Positions 63,026 to 64,000 of a stretch of 64,000 bases of DNA are shown here, piece by piece (position 1 is the first letter of the stretch; the number at the start of each line of letters is the position of its first letter). The position numbers were made by a program, and so were the translations under genes. Location: NCBI RefSeq assembly GCF_001640805.2, contig NC_066852.1, forward strand, positions 7,362,194 through 7,426,193, written 5' to 3'. Below the pieces are notes generated by a model. It ran no database searches and had not been told where the DNA came from. It saw only the letters and a program-made list of their open reading frames with translations. The DNA comes from Lates calcarifer (lineage: Eukaryota > Chordata > Actinopteri > Centropomidae).

Positions 63026-63756
63026 CCCATTCCTCAGTTTTACACTTAATTTACTGGTCTAAGTGAGGTTCAGCATTCTAAACAGGTGAAATAAGTCAGT
63101 ACAGCAAAGCAGTGCATCATTATCATATATGACTGAGGTTAAGCCCTTCTCATCAAAACGGACTAATAGCGGACACTTGTACATACATAGTATGAATCAA
63201 ACCTATCTCCTAACTTTAAAACTTCTCTGACCCAATTTCAATAAAAAGAATTAAACAGGGAAATATGTCGGGCTAATTCTTACCCTATTCCCTATGGAGA
63301 GAATAAAAAAAACCTGTCCATTTAAAATGGGAGGGTCTAAACTGACTACACACATATGCTGGCATTAAGAATGTTATAAACCATCTGTTACTGTATGAGA
63401 CATCATCACAGTAAAACCATATGTGCCCTAATTCCTGTAATCACAACAAAATGTGCAGCTTATTATACATCTTTATCACCAACAACTTGTAAGCCAATGT
63501 TTTCCCTCTGCTGTCCCCTCCCTCCCTCCTTCTCCCCTCTCCTCCCCAGGTGATGACAGAAGCCATATGATGGGAGCTGTCTCATGGGGGCAGGAGGTGG
63601 GACAGAAGGGACCCCTCTCTGATGGATCCTGGGACACTGGGTGATGAAAGCAACAGATCACACATCTGAAATTCTAATCAGAACGCTCGGCAGGACAGAA
63701 GCAGTAACACTCGCCGTGCCGCTTGGGTTTCTGTCAACCTTACAAGCTAAACTGCA

Positions 63757-63788
<32 letters not shown>
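63757..63788. repeat. (CA)16 microsatellite
   Basis: Uninterrupted CA run; reverse complement of the nearby TG run at 63891-63938. Confidence 0.95.
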
Positions 63789-63790
<2 letters not shown>

Positions 63791-63888
63791 TCACACCTCT
63801 CAGAAATCACTACCCTTCAGTTGAAACAGATACTGCAATTACCCAGAAGGCACGGAAGACTCCATTACAGGGAGTGCTTTCCTCTCCT

Positions 63889-63890
<2 letters not shown>

Positions 63891-63935
<45 letters not shown>

Positions 63936-63938
63936 GTG
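63891..63938. repeat. (TG)n microsatellite with one CG interruption
   Basis: About 40 bp of pure TG, then CGTGTGTG. Together with the CA run 100 bp earlier it forms an inverted dinucleotide pair. The 115-codon frame across both is low-complexity. Confidence 0.95.
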
Positions 63939-64000
63939 TATGCAGTCATGCATGTATGCCTCAACAATGGCGACTGAGACTTCCCTAACACTTCATGATT

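Larger units (their letters stand above)
27128..64000 (-). other. auts2: auts2 upstream intron (intron 1 by mammalian numbering), 3' part, runs off the right edge
   Basis: The acceptor at 27128 closes this intron; its donor and the preceding exon are not in the window, so it is longer than 36.8 kb. I see no GC-rich first exon or CpG island on either strand. Contents are teleost repeats at 29.07, 32.80, 34.88, 36.52, 46.09, 50.72, 53.45, 54.93 and 60.46 kb, microsatellites, and low-copy blocks that may be enhancers. Very long first introns studded with enhancers are established for mammalian AUTS2. Intron identity is inferred from the exon. Confidence 0.8.

Overview
The window looks like nuclear DNA of a ray-finned fish, most likely a percomorph/acanthomorph teleost. 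It is AT-rich and gene-poor, full of CA/TG and TA microsatellites, and carries decayed copies of several interspersed repeats that I recognise as typical of teleost genomes, plus a Tc1/mariner remnant. There are no prokaryotic signatures: no operons, no long ORFs, no ribosome binding sites.

The one protein-coding segment I can defend is a 213-bp internal exon on the minus strand at 26915-27127. It has a strong acceptor (polypyrimidine tract plus TAG), a consensus GTGAGT donor, 71 open codons and exon-like third-position GC. Its translation aligns end to end with the N-terminal segment of AUTS2 that mammals encode in exon 2: shared LKPQE, PL-KKK, NGLS, SD-EN and GKRKK blocks in the same order with about one 2-residue gap. 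The window is therefore read as the interior of an auts2 orthologue transcribed right to left. Positions 27128-64000 are the 3' part of the upstream intron (intron 1 by mammalian numbering) and 1-26914 the 5' part of the downstream intron (intron 2). Exon 1 and exon 3 must lie outside, so the two introns exceed 36.8 kb and 26.9 kb. This fits the known architecture of AUTS2, whose first introns are enormous and rich in regulatory elements.

Layout: 1-26914 is intron with two copies of a 'GCTAACATG'-rich teleost repeat (about 4.5 and 8.3 kb), another teleost repeat at 4.3 kb, a Tc1-like element with intact-looking terminal inverted repeats (21085-22096), and non-repetitive blocks that look like candidate conserved noncoding elements (9.55-9.76 kb, 19.6-19.87 kb, 24.18-24.32 kb). 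26915-27127 is the exon. 27128-64000 is intron with more teleost repeats (29.1, 32.8, 34.9, 36.5, 46.1, 50.7, 53.5, 54.9, 60.5 kb), many microsatellites, and candidate regulatory blocks around 37.3, 40.4, 47.6 and 48.7-49.2 kb.

All repeat-family and orthology calls rest on recall of family consensus, not on a database search. No RNA gene, CRISPR array, promoter CpG island or second protein-coding gene was found.
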